Positions 15,521 to 24,528 of a stretch of 24,586 nt of DNA are shown one piece after another (positions within the stretch are counted from its first letter, which is position 1; each line of letters begins with the position of its first letter). The translations under genes and the position numbers were made by a program. Below the pieces are notes generated by a model. That model saw only the letters and a list, made by a program, of their open reading frames with translations. It was not told where the DNA came from and did no database searches. This stretch comes from an uncultured Bacteroidota bacterium (GTDB lineage: Bacteria; Bacteroidota; Bacteroidia; 2-12-FULL-35-15), in NCBI GenBank assembly GCA_903833025.1, contig CAILDT010000185.1, forward strand, positions 1 to 24,586, read 5' to 3'.

Positions 15521-16696
15521 ATGAACGCATATATAGTAGCAGGTTTTCGTACAGCAGTTGGTAAAGCCACAAGGGGCGGATTTAGGTTTACTCGCCCTGA
15601 TGATTTAGCATCTGATGTTATCAAACATTTAATGTCAACAGTTCCCAATATTGCTCCCGAACAGGTTGACGATTTAATAGTTGGTAACGCGATGCCTGAA
15701 GCGGAGCAAGGATTAAATATGGCTCGTTTGATTTCATTGATGGCTTTTAATACTGATAAAATAGCAGGTGTAACTGTTAATCGTTATTGCGCATCTGGTC
15801 TTGAAACTATATCTATTGCATCAGCAAAAATACACGCTGGTATGGCTGATTGTATTATTGCAGGTGGTGCAGAAAGTATGAGTTTGATTCCGATGGGTGG
15901 TTGGAGAATTGTTCCGCACGCTGGTGTCGCACTTGCTCACCCTGACCACTACTGGGGAATGGGATTGACTGCAGAAGCGGTTGCAACAGAATATAAAGTT
16001 AGCCGTGAAGACCAAGATGCGTTTTCATTTAACTCTCATCAAAAAGCAATAAAAGCTATTAAAGAAGGGAAGTTTAAAGAAGAGGTTGTTCCGATTAAAG
16101 TTACGGAAACGTATGTAGATGTGGACGAAAAGAAAAAGACAAGAGATTTTATCGTTGATACAGATGAAGGTCCGAGGGCAGATACAACGCTTGATGCACT
16201 TGCAAAATTAAAACCAGTATTTGATGCTAAAGGAAGTGTAACAGCAGGCAACTCTTCACAAACAAGTGATGGAGCAGCATTTGTAATGATAGTTTCTGAA
16301 AAGTTTTTAAAAGAAAATAATTTAAAACCAATTGCACGTATGGTAAGTTTTGCAGCAGCAGGAGTTCCGCCACGTATTATGGGAATAGGTCCTATTGTGG
16401 CTATTCCAAAGGCATTGAAACTTGCAGGAATGAATTTGAATCAAATAGATTTAATAGAATTGAACGAAGCTTTTGCATCACAATCATTAGCTGTTTGCAG
16501 AGAATTAAATTTGAATCAAGATATAGTAAATGTTAACGGTGGTGCTATTTCATTGGGGCATCCACTTGGTTGTACTGGTGCTAAATTGTCTGTTCAATTA
16601 TTTAGTGAATTAAAAAGAAGAAATAAAAAATACGGTATAGTAAGTATGTGCGTAGGCACAGGACAAGGTGCAGCAGGTGTTTTTGAATTACTTTAA
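15521..16696 (+). CDS. fadA: Acetyl-CoA C-acyltransferase (3-ketoacyl-CoA thiolase)
   Basis: A 391-aa thiolase that cleaves 3-ketoacyl-CoA with CoA to release acetyl-CoA, the last step of beta-oxidation. The nucleophile is C90 in VNRYCASGLETIS. The second catalytic set is N315 in LNEAFASQ, H347 in GGAISLGHPLGCTGAK, and the proton-donor C377 in MCVGTGQGAAG. The length is normal for the family. The ATG at 15521 is followed by the usual N-terminus (YIVAGFRTAVGKA). It follows fadN after an 85-bp gap holding an inverted repeat and is 18 bp from fadE. Biosynthetic thiolases share these motifs, but the fadN/fadE neighbours argue for the degradative role. Confidence 0.95.
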   Translation: MNAYIVAGFRTAVGKATRGGFRFTRPDDLASDVIKHLMSTVPNIAPEQVDDLIVGNAMPEAEQGLNMARLISLMAFNTDKIAGVTVNRYCASGLETISIASAKIHAGMADCIIAGGAESMSLIPMGGWRIVPHAGVALAHPDHYWGMGLTAEAVATEYKVSREDQDAFSFNSHQKAIKAIKEGKFKEEVVPIKVTETYVDVDEKKKTRDFIVDTDEGPRADTTLDALAKLKPVFDAKGSVTAGNSSQTSDGAAFVMIVSEKFLKENNLKPIARMVSFAAAGVPPRIMGIGPIVAIPKALKLAGMNLNQIDLIELNEAFASQSLAVCRELNLNQDIVNVNGGAISLGHPLGCTGAKLSVQLFSELKRRNKKYGIVSMCVGTGQGAAGVFELL

Positions 16697-16714
16697 TATC
16701 TCAAATCTAAAAAT

Positions 16715-18493
16715 ATGAGTACATCAACCAAAGGAGGAGAATTCCTCATTAAAGAAACGGAAGCGAAAGACATTTTTATTCCTGAAGAATGGAACGAAGA
16801 GCAACAAATGATTGCGCAAACGTGTCACGATTTTCTTGCACAAAATGTATGGAATAATCTGGATAGAATAGATTTGCAAGAGGAAGGTTTAATGCCATCC
16901 TTATTAAACAAAGCGGGAGAGCTTGGTTTATTAGGCATTTCGGTGCCTGAAGAATATGGTGGCTTCGGGAAAGACTTTACTACTTCTATGTTGGCAACAG
17001 AAATAATGGGTGCCGGACATTCTTTCGCGGTAGCTATTTCGGCACATACAGGTATTGGCACGTTGCCTATTTTATATTATGGAAATGCGGAACAGAAAAA
17101 GAAATACATTCCTAAACTCGCGAGTGGTGAGTGGAAAGCGTGTTATTGCTTAACAGAACCAAGCTCTGGCTCGGATGCTAATTCAGGAAAAACAAAAGCA
17201 GTGTTATCTCCTGACGGCAAACATTATATATTGAACGGACAAAAGATGTGGATTACTAATGGCGGTTTTGCTGATATTTTCACAGTGTTTGCGAAAATTG
17301 ATGATGATGCAAATCTTTCCGCATTTATTGTGGAGAAAACATTTGGTGGTATTGCATTGAATCCTGAAGAGCATAAAATGGGTATTAAAGGCAGTTCTAC
17401 ACGACAAGTATTCTTTAATGATTGCAAAGTACCAGTAGAAAATCTTTTATCGGAACGACAAAATGGATTTAAGATAGCAGTTAACATTTTAAACCTTGGG
17501 CGTATTAAGTTGGCTGGTGCTGCTATTGGTGGTAGTAAAGTAACAGTTACAAAAGCTGTTGAATATGCAAACGAGCGTAATCAATTTGGAAGACCTATTT
17601 CTAAATATGGAGCTATCAGATATAAATTAGCGGAACAGGCAACTCGTATTTATGCTTCTGAATCTGCGATATACAGAGCAAGTGAAAATATAGAAGACGC
17701 CACAAAAGCATTGATAGCAGGAGGAATGGATGAGGCAAAAGCAAAATTAAAAGGGGTGGAACAATTTGCTGTGGAAGCAGCTATATTAAAAGTACACGGC
17801 TCGGAAGTGTTGGATTATGTGGTGGATGAAGGTGTTCAGATTTATGGTGGAATGGGATACAGTGCCGAAGCTCCTATGGACAGAGCATATCGTGATGCAC
17901 GTATTAATAGAATATTTGAAGGCACAAACGAAATCAATCGTATGTTGATTGTAGATATGATGCTGAAACGCGCTATGAAAGGCGAATTGGATTTGATGAC
18001 TCCTGCACAAAAAGTAGCTGCTGAATTAATGAGTATACCAAGTATGGATGTACCTGATGATACTCTGTTTGCAAAAGAAAAACATTATATCATCAATTTT
18101 AAGAAAGCTGTTTTGATGGTTGCTGGTGCTGCTGTGCAAAAGTTAATGCAGAGTTTAGCTAAGGAACAAGAGGTGTTGATGAGCATTGCCGATATGATGA
18201 TTGAAATTTATGTTAGCGAATCTGTTTTGTTACGTGCAGAAAAGTTAGTGAGCATACGTGGTGAAGAGGCGTGCAAAGAACAAATTGCGATGATGCGTGT
18301 TTACTTAAACGATGCGTCCGATAACATTTATAAATCAGGAAAAGAATCGGTGAATTATTTTGCTGCAGGTGATGAACAACGTATGATGATTACTGGTTTA
18401 AAGCGTTTTACCAAAGTTGATTCCTTTAATTCGGTGGAAGCACGCCGTACTGTTTCTGCAAAATTGATTGCGGAGAATAAGTATTGTTTTTAG
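16715..18493 (+). CDS. fadE: Acyl-CoA dehydrogenase with C-terminal extension (FadE)
   Basis: A 592-aa FAD enzyme for the first step of beta-oxidation, acyl-CoA to trans-2-enoyl-CoA. Residues about 25-135 are the N-terminal helical domain. The middle domain has CYCLTEPSSGSDANSGKTKA (143-162) and LNGQKMWITNGGFAD (FAD/substrate loop). The C-terminal helical domain carries QIYGGMGYSAEAPMDRAYRDAR and the catalytic Glu E402 in RIFEGTNEINR. About 170 further residues follow (420-592), as in VLCAD/ACAD9-like dehydrogenases and Bacillus FadE, where this part helps dimerisation or membrane contact. The ATG is 18 bases after the fadA stop. An electron-transfer flavoprotein must be encoded elsewhere. 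Confidence 0.95.
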   Translation: MSTSTKGGEFLIKETEAKDIFIPEEWNEEQQMIAQTCHDFLAQNVWNNLDRIDLQEEGLMPSLLNKAGELGLLGISVPEEYGGFGKDFTTSMLATEIMGAGHSFAVAISAHTGIGTLPILYYGNAEQKKKYIPKLASGEWKACYCLTEPSSGSDANSGKTKAVLSPDGKHYILNGQKMWITNGGFADIFTVFAKIDDDANLSAFIVEKTFGGIALNPEEHKMGIKGSSTRQVFFNDCKVPVENLLSERQNGFKIAVNILNLGRIKLAGAAIGGSKVTVTKAVEYANERNQFGRPISKYGAIRYKLAEQATRIYASESAIYRASENIEDATKALIAGGMDEAKAKLKGVEQFAVEAAILKVHGSEVLDYVVDEGVQIYGGMGYSAEAPMDRAYRDARINRIFEGTNEINRMLIVDMMLKRAMKGELDLMTPAQKVAAELMSIPSMDVPDDTLFAKEKHYIINFKKAVLMVAGAAVQKLMQSLAKEQEVLMSIADMMIEIYVSESVLLRAEKLVSIRGEEACKEQIAMMRVYLNDASDNIYKSGKESVNYFAAGDEQRMMITGLKRFTKVDSFNSVEARRTVSAKLIAENKYCF

Positions 18494-18497
18494 AAAT

Positions 18498-18572
18498 TTT
18501 CTCGCAAAGACACAAAGAACGCAAAGTGTTTAATTAATAAATCCTTTGCGTTCTTTGTGTCTTTTCGAGAAA
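18498..18572. repeat. 29-bp inverted repeat (CGCAAAGACACAAAG family)
   Basis: The arms at 18498-18526 and 18544-18572 pair with one mismatch around a 17-base loop. The left arm starts TTTCTCGCAAAGACAC. It begins 5 bases after the fadE stop and ends 12 bases before the ogt ATG, so it fills the whole gap. It resembles a common Bacteroidota intergenic repeat (recalled). A long GTG-started reading of ogt would begin inside the right arm, which argues against that start. Confidence 0.9.
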
Positions 18573-18583
18573 CAAAACCTCAA

Positions 18584-19072
18584 ATGGATATTCACAAAGC
18601 ACATTATTCTTCTCCCATCGGAACTATTGAAATTACAGGGAATGAAGAAGGTATTATCTCCGTGTATTTTATTGATGCCACAAAAAATACTTCTACCAAA
18701 ATTCATTCTTCTTTAAAAGATGGCGTTACTCAACTGGATGAATATTTTAATAGCAACCGCAAGCTATTTGATTTAAAACTTAATCCCGAAGGCACTGAAT
18801 TCAGGAAGAAAGTATGGGATAAGCTGGTGAAGATTCCGTACGGTAAAACAAAATCATATTTAGATATTGCCAAACAAATGGGTGATGCAAACGCTAACCG
18901 AGCAGTAGGCAATGCAAATGCAAAGAACCCCATCTCTATTATTGTGCCTTGCCATAGAGTGATTGGAAACTCTGGCGATTTGGTTGGTTACAGTGGTGGT
19001 ATGTGGCGAAAGGAGTGGTTATTAAATCACGAAAACAGTGTGGTGTTTGGTAAACAAACATCTTTATTTTAG
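18584..19072 (+). CDS. ogt: Methylated-DNA-[protein]-cysteine S-methyltransferase
   Basis: A 162-aa suicide DNA-repair protein that moves alkyl groups from O6-alkylguanine to its own cysteine. From the chosen ATG the start is MDIHKAHYSSPIGTIEI, typical of Ogt. TEFRKKVWDKLVKIPYGKTK (71-90) and SYLDIAKQMG form the DNA-binding helix-turn-helix, including the RAVGNANAKNP segment with the Arg finger (R106). The active site is C123 in IIVPCHRVIG, followed by GYSGGMWRKEWLL. Length is standard for Ogt-type, single-domain proteins without the Ada regulatory part. A GTG start at 18557 would add nine residues encoded within the inverted repeat and is rejected. It converges on the 19099-19506 gene, 26 bases away. 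Confidence 0.93.
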   Translation: MDIHKAHYSSPIGTIEITGNEEGIISVYFIDATKNTSTKIHSSLKDGVTQLDEYFNSNRKLFDLKLNPEGTEFRKKVWDKLVKIPYGKTKSYLDIAKQMGDANANRAVGNANAKNPISIIVPCHRVIGNSGDLVGYSGGMWRKEWLLNHENSVVFGKQTSLF

Positions 19073-19098
19073 ATATTTGAATCTCATATCTCACATCT

Positions 19099-19506
19099 TT
19101 AGATAGCTTTCATTTTATTTCCTTTCGCATCGTGTGTTACTTCTGCCAGTCCGAGCTTTTCCATAAGTGGTGGAACGTACATTCCGAATCTTCCTCTCAA
19201 TCCTTTTTTTAAACCATACCAACCTTTCACAGGGTTTTTTTCTGACCGTCCCCACGCTTCCACAGTACCTTCTTTCGCAGGTTTCTGTTCATCAGCACTG
19301 CCGAGTTCCATCCAGTCGCCGTGCTTTTTTAGCATAGTGTGTAAATCTGCAAGACAACGGTAATCGTAGTGCAACACTGTTTTACCAACTGTGCAAACCA
19401 ATATTTCTTTTCCATCTTTCACATCTTTGTGCATCGTAAAATCAGATGATAACGGTGGTGTTTTCAGTACCCACGGACTTTCCTTTGTTCCAAGTTCTTT
19501 TGCCAT
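19099..19506 (-). CDS. Conserved small cytosolic protein of unknown function
   Basis: A 135-aa protein with no signal peptide or membrane segment. Notable blocks are ESPWVLKTPPLSSDFTMHKD, ILVCTVGKTVLHYDYRCLAD, HGDWMELGSADEQKPAKEGT and WYGLKKGLRGRFGMYVPPL. I recall very similar sequences, including the WMELGSADEQKPAKEGTVEA block, in distant phyla such as Actinobacteria, where they carry only a DUF label (possibly DUF6855; unverified). The dense invariant-looking Trp, Gly and charged residues suggest a small conserved fold rather than a fast-evolving orphan. A TACATTTG box lies 29 bases upstream. Confidence 0.8.
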   Translation of the reverse strand: MAKELGTKESPWVLKTPPLSSDFTMHKDVKDGKEILVCTVGKTVLHYDYRCLADLHTMLKKHGDWMELGSADEQKPAKEGTVEAWGRSEKNPVKGWYGLKKGLRGRFGMYVPPLMEKLGLAEVTHDAKGNKMKAI

Positions 19507-19534
19507 TTTGTTTTTATTTATTTTTAATGAAGTA

Positions 19535-19542
19535 CAAATGTA
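19535..19542 (-). promoter_or_regulatory. Putative -7 promoter box for the 19099-19506 gene
   Basis: The minus strand reads TACATTTG (full match to TAnnTTTG). A TTTG (plus strand CAAA, 19560-19563) lies 17 bases further upstream, slightly closer than the usual 19-21. Confidence 0.4.
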
Positions 19543-19560
19543 ATTTTTATTCTTTAAAAC

Positions 19561-19595
19561 AAAAAAGAGGGGCGATAAAATCGCCCCTCTTTTTT
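19561..19595 (-). terminator. Strong intrinsic terminator after the 1629-aa gene
   Basis: AAAAAAGAGGGGCGAT (19561-19576), loop AAA, then ATCGCCCCTCTTTTTT (19580-19595): a perfect 16-bp stem whose GC-rich part is flanked by A- and T-runs. It lies 44 bases after the stop of the 19639-24528 gene. It is bidirectional in form, but only minus-strand genes flank it. It separates the large gene from the 19099-19506 gene. Confidence 0.92.
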
Positions 19596-19638
19596 ATCCA
19601 CTAAATTAACTAGTGAATTAATGAACCAATAAATTAAT

Positions 19639-22600
19639 TTATTGAACCACCACTTTTCTAGTCATCATTTTTCCTTCTACTTGCATAGAAAGGAAATAAA
19701 TTCCTTTGCTTAAATCTTTAATTTCTACATCATAAGTAGCCATTCCCTTAAATGATTTAGCATTTATTGTTTTTACTGTTTTACCCAACACGTTAACAAT
19801 AGAAGCACTTTCCACTTCCATATTTGTAATTAAGTTTATCGTAATAACATCTGATGCAGGGTTTGGATATACTGTAAACACCTCATCAATGCTGTATTGG
19901 TTGATGCCTGTATTGTTAAATGTAGCTGATTGAGCTGAACAACCGTTCGCATCAGTAATTACTACATAATAGAACCCAGTACCAGTCATTGTAAGGAATT
20001 GTGACGTAGCCCCTGTTATAGCACTTCCGTTTAAATACCATTGGTAAGTAGTTGCTGTGCTTGATTGTAACACGTTAACATTTGGGGTAATTGTAGGAAC
20101 TACTGGTGTATTTACAGTTACTGCATAAGTAGCAGCAGTGCTTGTGCCACACGCATTAGTTGCAGTTACGGTAATGTTACCACTTGTAGAACTAGCAACA
20201 GGCATAATACTATCAGTAGTAGAAGTTCCCGTCCAGCCGCTTGGCATAGTCCAGTTATAACTTGTAGCGCCAGTTACAGCAGCTACATAATATTCATTCA
20301 TACTTCCAGAACAAATAGGAGAAACTCCTGTAATAGCACCCGGTGTTGGTGGAGCAGTGTTAAATGCAACTGCCAATGTTTGTGGCGCACTTGCACAAGA
20401 ACCGTTGTTTGCAGTAACAGTGATTGTTCCACCAGCACCTGCAGCTAATGCAGTAATTGAATTAGTACCTGCACCTGAAGTAACAGACCATCCAGCAGGA
20501 ACTGTCCAAGTATAACCTGTAGCACCAGCTACTGAACCAATTGAATATGTTTGAGTACTACCTGTACATACAGTAACGCTTCCTGTAATTGTTCCCGGTT
20601 GTGCAGGAACCACGTTTACAGTAACAGCTAAAGTAGTAGCAGCACTTGTTCCGCAAGAGTTTGTAGCAGTTACAGAAATAGTACCACCAACAGTACCTAC
20701 AGTTGTAGAAATAGTATTGGTAGTAGAAGAACCTGTCCAACCACCTGGCAATGTCCAGTTATAAGATGTAGCACCTGTAACAGCACCAACTGTGTATGAT
20801 TCTGTAGCAGCTGAACAAACTGTAGTGTTACCACCAATGCTTCCTGGTGCAGCTGGTGGAGTGTTTACAACCACTGCCAGAGTTTGTGCAGGGCTGCTAC
20901 ACTGACTGTTATTAGCAGTAACCTGAATATTTCCGCTTAATCCGGCAACACCTGTAATAGATGTAGTAACCGAGAAACCTGTCCATCCACTAGGGAATGT
21001 CCAAGTATAGTTTGTAGCACCAGCCACAGCAGCTATTGAATATGGTTGAGAACTACCAACACACATTGTAGTTGCTCCAGTAATTACTCCCGGCATTGCA
21101 GGGCTTGTGTTCACCGTTAAAGTTGCACTTGAAGCTGCTGATGTTCCGCAACCATTAGAAGCAGTAACCGAAATAGTTCCTCCTGCAGAACCAGCAGTTG
21201 CTACAATTGAATTTGTTGATGATGTTCCTGTCCAACCTCCTGGCAACGACCAGTTGTATGAAGTAGCTCCTGCTACAGCACCTACTGAATACGTATTAGT
21301 TGCAGACGAACAAACTGTTGTACTTCCTGTGATAGAACCTGGAGCAACTGGAGCAGCACTGCTTACTGTTACGTTTAATGATTGTGAAGGACTTGTTCCG
21401 CAAGAGTTAGAAACTGTTACATAAATAGTTCCGCTTAATGTACCTGAAGCAGTAATTGTATTAGTAGTAGAAGAACCTGACCATCCCGAAGGCAATGTCC
21501 AAGTATAACTCGTAGCTCCTGCTACTGGTGCTACCGAATATGTTCCTGAAATACCAGAACACACAGCAACACTTCCATTAATAACTGTTGGTTGAGTAGG
21601 TGTTGCATTTACTGTAACAGCTAATGATTGCACCACACTTGTACCGCAATCGTTTATTGCAACTACAGTTACTGTACCAGTTGTACCTGCTAATCCTGTT
21701 ATGGAATTGCTTGAAGAAGCACCAGCCCATCCCGAAGGTAATGTCCAGTTGTAACTAACTGCTCCTGCAACAGGAGAGATAGAATACGTTTGAGTTGTTC
21801 CAGAACAAATAGTAGTGTTTCCGGTTATCGCTCCCGGTTGCGCTGGTGCCGAACCTAAAGAAACTACAAGTGTTTGAACTGGTGAAGTACCGCAAGCATT
21901 AGTAGCAGAAACTGATACAGTTCCACCATTAGCACTTGTTAAAGCTGAAATACTGTTTGAAGTAGAACTTCCGCTCCATCCTCCTGGCAATGTCCAGTTG
22001 TAAGTTGTAGCACCTGCAACAGGAGTAATAGAATATGTTTGAGTTTGTCCCGGACAAATACTTACTGCTCCTGTTATTGCACCTGGTTGTGCAGGTGTTG
22101 AACCAAGCGTTACGCTTAATGTTTGTGCTGCTGATGTACCGCAAGTGTTAGAAGCAGTAACGGAAATAGTTCCTGCATTTGCTCCTGCTGTAGTGTTAAT
22201 GCTGTTAGTAGTAGAACTTCCGCTCCATCCTCCTGGCAATGTCCAAGTATAAGATGTTGCACCGGCAACTGCCGTTACAGAATAAGTTCCTGCTTGTGAA
22301 GGACAGAAAGTTGTACTTCCTGCAATTCCTCCTGGTTGTGTTGGTACTGTATTTACAGTAACGTTAGCTACCGATTGAGTACTTGAACCACACGCATTGT
22401 TAGCAGTTACTGTTACGTTTCCGCTGTTTGCACCTGCTGTTGTAGAAATACTTGTTGTTGTAGAAGAACCTGACCAACCACCTGGCAATGTCCAAGTATA
22501 TGATGTTGCTCCTGCTACTGATGATATACTGTATGTTTGAGCAACGCCTTGACAAACAGTTAAGTTTCCAGTAATCCCTCCTGGCTGCGTAGGAACCGGA

Positions 22601-24528
22601 TTTACAGTAACAGAAAGCGTTTGTGTAGCACTTGTACCACAAGCATTTGTTGCAGATACCATAATGGTTCCGTTGCTTGCTCCCACAGTTGCTGATATTG
22701 AATTTGTTGTTGATGAACCACTCCATCCTCCTGGCAATGTCCAGTTATAAGATGTTGCGCCTGCAACTGCTGTTATTGAATAATTTTGAGAAGTAGTTTG
22801 ACAAACAGATGTATTTCCTGTAATAGCTCCTGGTTGTGTTGGTGCAGTTGCAATAGTTACAGCCAAAGTTGTTGGTGCACTTGTTCCGCAACCATTAGTT
22901 GCAGTAACTGTTATTGCTCCACCTATTGCTCCTGATGTTGCAGTTATTGAGTTTGTTGTTGAAGAGCCTGACCATCCGCTTGGCAATGTCCAAGTATAAG
23001 ATGTTGCACCTGAAACGGCAGCAATAGAATATGTATTAGATGTTCCTTGACAAACTGAAGTAGTACCAGTTATAGAACCTGGTGCTGTGGGTGCAGAGCA
23101 ACCAAATACCGGCTCAATCATTAGTCTTGCATCTACTACTCCGCTGAAATCAGCCCACGTATTTGCACCTGTAGGTGTTTGGTAATAAAACTTTGTTAAA
23201 CGAACTGGTGTTTCAATTTGGTCCGACATTGCCATATTTACTGTTCCTTCCTGTGTTAAACCAACATAAAAACCACCATTAACTGCAACAGCTGGGCTAA
23301 CGGTAATAGGTGTAATACCTACAATAGAAGTATAACTTGTAGAAGAATAAAGCAATGTTCCTGGTGTTCCGCCTGCTCCTGCAGCATCCCAAATATTAAC
23401 ATGGCAAGGTTGCCCTGCTACGTTGTTATTAGCATTTACACTTGTGATAGTAGTGGCAGAACTGGTATTAAATTTTACTGCAATATCTCCTGTTGCACCA
23501 TTAAAACCTACTCCATTAGCCACTGTAGCTCCGTAAGCATAATTATATGAATTTGTATTTACTGTTTGCGTAACCGAAACGCTGTTACCAGCTATTATGG
23601 CATCTGCCGGAACGGATACAGTTACCGTATTAGTACCTGCTGTATTTGAAGTATAACCTGCAAAGGTTACAATGGTAGATGCACCGGCAGCTAAACTTGC
23701 AATAGTTTGAGTGTTAGTAAACGCATTATCACCTGTTACATTTAAATATACTACTTTATTAGTAAGTGTTGTGTTTCCTGTGTTAGTAATATTTGCAGTT
23801 ACTACGTGAGGATTAATATATGGTTTTGCTATAGTTCCTAATGTATATACGTTAGAAACTGTTGCATCACTTGAAGTTGTATTAGAAGTATATGAGTACG
23901 TATCTACTCCTATATAATCAGAATTAAGACCTACCTGACCTCCGTTTGTTACATAATATCTAAAAGCAACTCTACCGGAAGTTGGTCCGCCTAATCCGCT
24001 TATAGTAATGGTGTATTGTGTCCATACTGCTGGGTAAACTGTTGTACTTAAAGTTGGATTAATTTCTAATAATAAAGTAGTAAAATCTCCCACAGCAGCC
24101 GAACCTACGCCAGCATTTAAACTTGCACCATTTCCGCTGAAACGCACTTGCAAATTATCAGGATAAGTAGCTGGGTTTGCTATTACTCTTGTGTAAAAAG
24201 AAACAACATCACCGTTGTTAAATATCCGGTTAGGAGTAAATAACCAAACGCTTAATGTTCCGGCAGCTGTTGTTGATGAATCTGCCTGAAAATCAGCGGC
24301 AACATAGGAACTGTCGGTTCCTGCTTGTGCTATAAAAGTAGTGGCGGGCACACCTTTAATCCAGCTAGATGTGGTGCTGGCGTTATCACTGTTGTTGGTA
24401 GAATACCAATCTACCAATGCGCCTAAGTTTTCGAACCCCTCTGTGAACGATTGTGCCTTTGCTCTGCTTTGCACTCCGCAAACAATTAATAAGGCAATAA
24501 ATAATTTAATAATGTAATTTGTTTTCAT
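19639..24528 (-). CDS. 1629-aa T9SS adhesin-like protein with 12 PKD/Ig-like repeats
   Basis: A very large surface protein. Residues 1-26 are a signal peptide ending AKAQ. Residues about 27-210 look like a 'choice-of-anchor'/cleaved-adhesin jelly-roll domain (FTEGFENLGALVDWYSTNN, then VSFYTR and VAFRYYVTNGG). Residues about 225-320 resemble a CARDB-like domain (NPHVVTANITNTGNTTLTNK). Residues about 325-475 are an unassigned beta-rich domain. Residues about 478-1477 are 12 tandem units of about 83 residues: P-x-x-PG-x-ITG-x-x-x-x-C, YSI-x-x-VAGATSY-x-WTLP-GW-x-G-S, then a second Cys in N-x-CGTS, probably a disulfide. A last Ig-like unit (VLQSSTATTYQWYLNGSAIT) precedes the T9SS type A sorting domain (about 1555-1629: TVYPNPASDVITINL, KGIYFLSM, RKVVVQ). 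ATG start; G-free leader upstream; strong terminator downstream. No enzyme domain was found. Confidence 0.93.
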   Translation of the reverse strand: MKTNYIIKLFIALLIVCGVQSRAKAQSFTEGFENLGALVDWYSTNNSDNASTTSSWIKGVPATTFIAQAGTDSSYVAADFQADSSTTAAGTLSVWLFTPNRIFNNGDVVSFYTRVIANPATYPDNLQVRFSGNGASLNAGVGSAAVGDFTTLLLEINPTLSTTVYPAVWTQYTITISGLGGPTSGRVAFRYYVTNGGQVGLNSDYIGVDTYSYTSNTTSSDATVSNVYTLGTIAKPYINPHVVTANITNTGNTTLTNKVVYLNVTGDNAFTNTQTIASLAAGASTIVTFAGYTSNTAGTNTVTVSVPADAIIAGNSVSVTQTVNTNSYNYAYGATVANGVGFNGATGDIAVKFNTSSATTITSVNANNNVAGQPCHVNIWDAAGAGGTPGTLLYSSTSYTSIVGITPITVSPAVAVNGGFYVGLTQEGTVNMAMSDQIETPVRLTKFYYQTPTGANTWADFSGVVDARLMIEPVFGCSAPTAPGSITGTTSVCQGTSNTYSIAAVSGATSYTWTLPSGWSGSSTTNSITATSGAIGGAITVTATNGCGTSAPTTLAVTIATAPTQPGAITGNTSVCQTTSQNYSITAVAGATSYNWTLPGGWSGSSTTNSISATVGASNGTIMVSATNACGTSATQTLSVTVNPVPTQPGGITGNLTVCQGVAQTYSISSVAGATSYTWTLPGGWSGSSTTTSISTTAGANSGNVTVTANNACGSSTQSVANVTVNTVPTQPGGIAGSTTFCPSQAGTYSVTAVAGATSYTWTLPGGWSGSSTTNSINTTAGANAGTISVTASNTCGTSAAQTLSVTLGSTPAQPGAITGAVSICPGQTQTYSITPVAGATTYNWTLPGGWSGSSTSNSISALTSANGGTVSVSATNACGTSPVQTLVVSLGSAPAQPGAITGNTTICSGTTQTYSISPVAGAVSYNWTLPSGWAGASSSNSITGLAGTTGTVTVVAINDCGTSVVQSLAVTVNATPTQPTVINGSVAVCSGISGTYSVAPVAGATSYTWTLPSGWSGSSTTNTITASGTLSGTIYVTVSNSCGTSPSQSLNVTVSSAAPVAPGSITGSTTVCSSATNTYSVGAVAGATSYNWSLPGGWTGTSSTNSIVATAGSAGGTISVTASNGCGTSAASSATLTVNTSPAMPGVITGATTMCVGSSQPYSIAAVAGATNYTWTFPSGWTGFSVTTSITGVAGLSGNIQVTANNSQCSSPAQTLAVVVNTPPAAPGSIGGNTTVCSAATESYTVGAVTGATSYNWTLPGGWTGSSTTNTISTTVGTVGGTISVTATNSCGTSAATTLAVTVNVVPAQPGTITGSVTVCTGSTQTYSIGSVAGATGYTWTVPAGWSVTSGAGTNSITALAAGAGGTITVTANNGSCASAPQTLAVAFNTAPPTPGAITGVSPICSGSMNEYYVAAVTGATSYNWTMPSGWTGTSTTDSIMPVASSTSGNITVTATNACGTSTAATYAVTVNTPVVPTITPNVNVLQSSTATTYQWYLNGSAITGATSQFLTMTGTGFYYVVITDANGCSAQSATFNNTGINQYSIDEVFTVYPNPASDVITINLITNMEVESASIVNVLGKTVKTINAKSFKGMATYDVEIKDLSKGIYFLSMQVEGKMMTRKVVVQ
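20095..23100 (-). repeat. Twelve tandem ~249-bp coding repeats
   Basis: About 3 kb of the large gene is made of 12 units of about 83 codons encoding PKD/Ig-like domains. Units share near-identical stretches such as the codons for ATSYTWTLPGGWSGSSTT, which favour recombination, copy-number change and mis-assembly. Boundaries are approximate. Confidence 0.88.

Noticed and set aside
21107..21424. Plus-strand ORF opposite the 12-repeat region
   Set aside because: It is an antisense shadow created by the repetitive Thr/Ser/Gly/Ala codons of the large gene.
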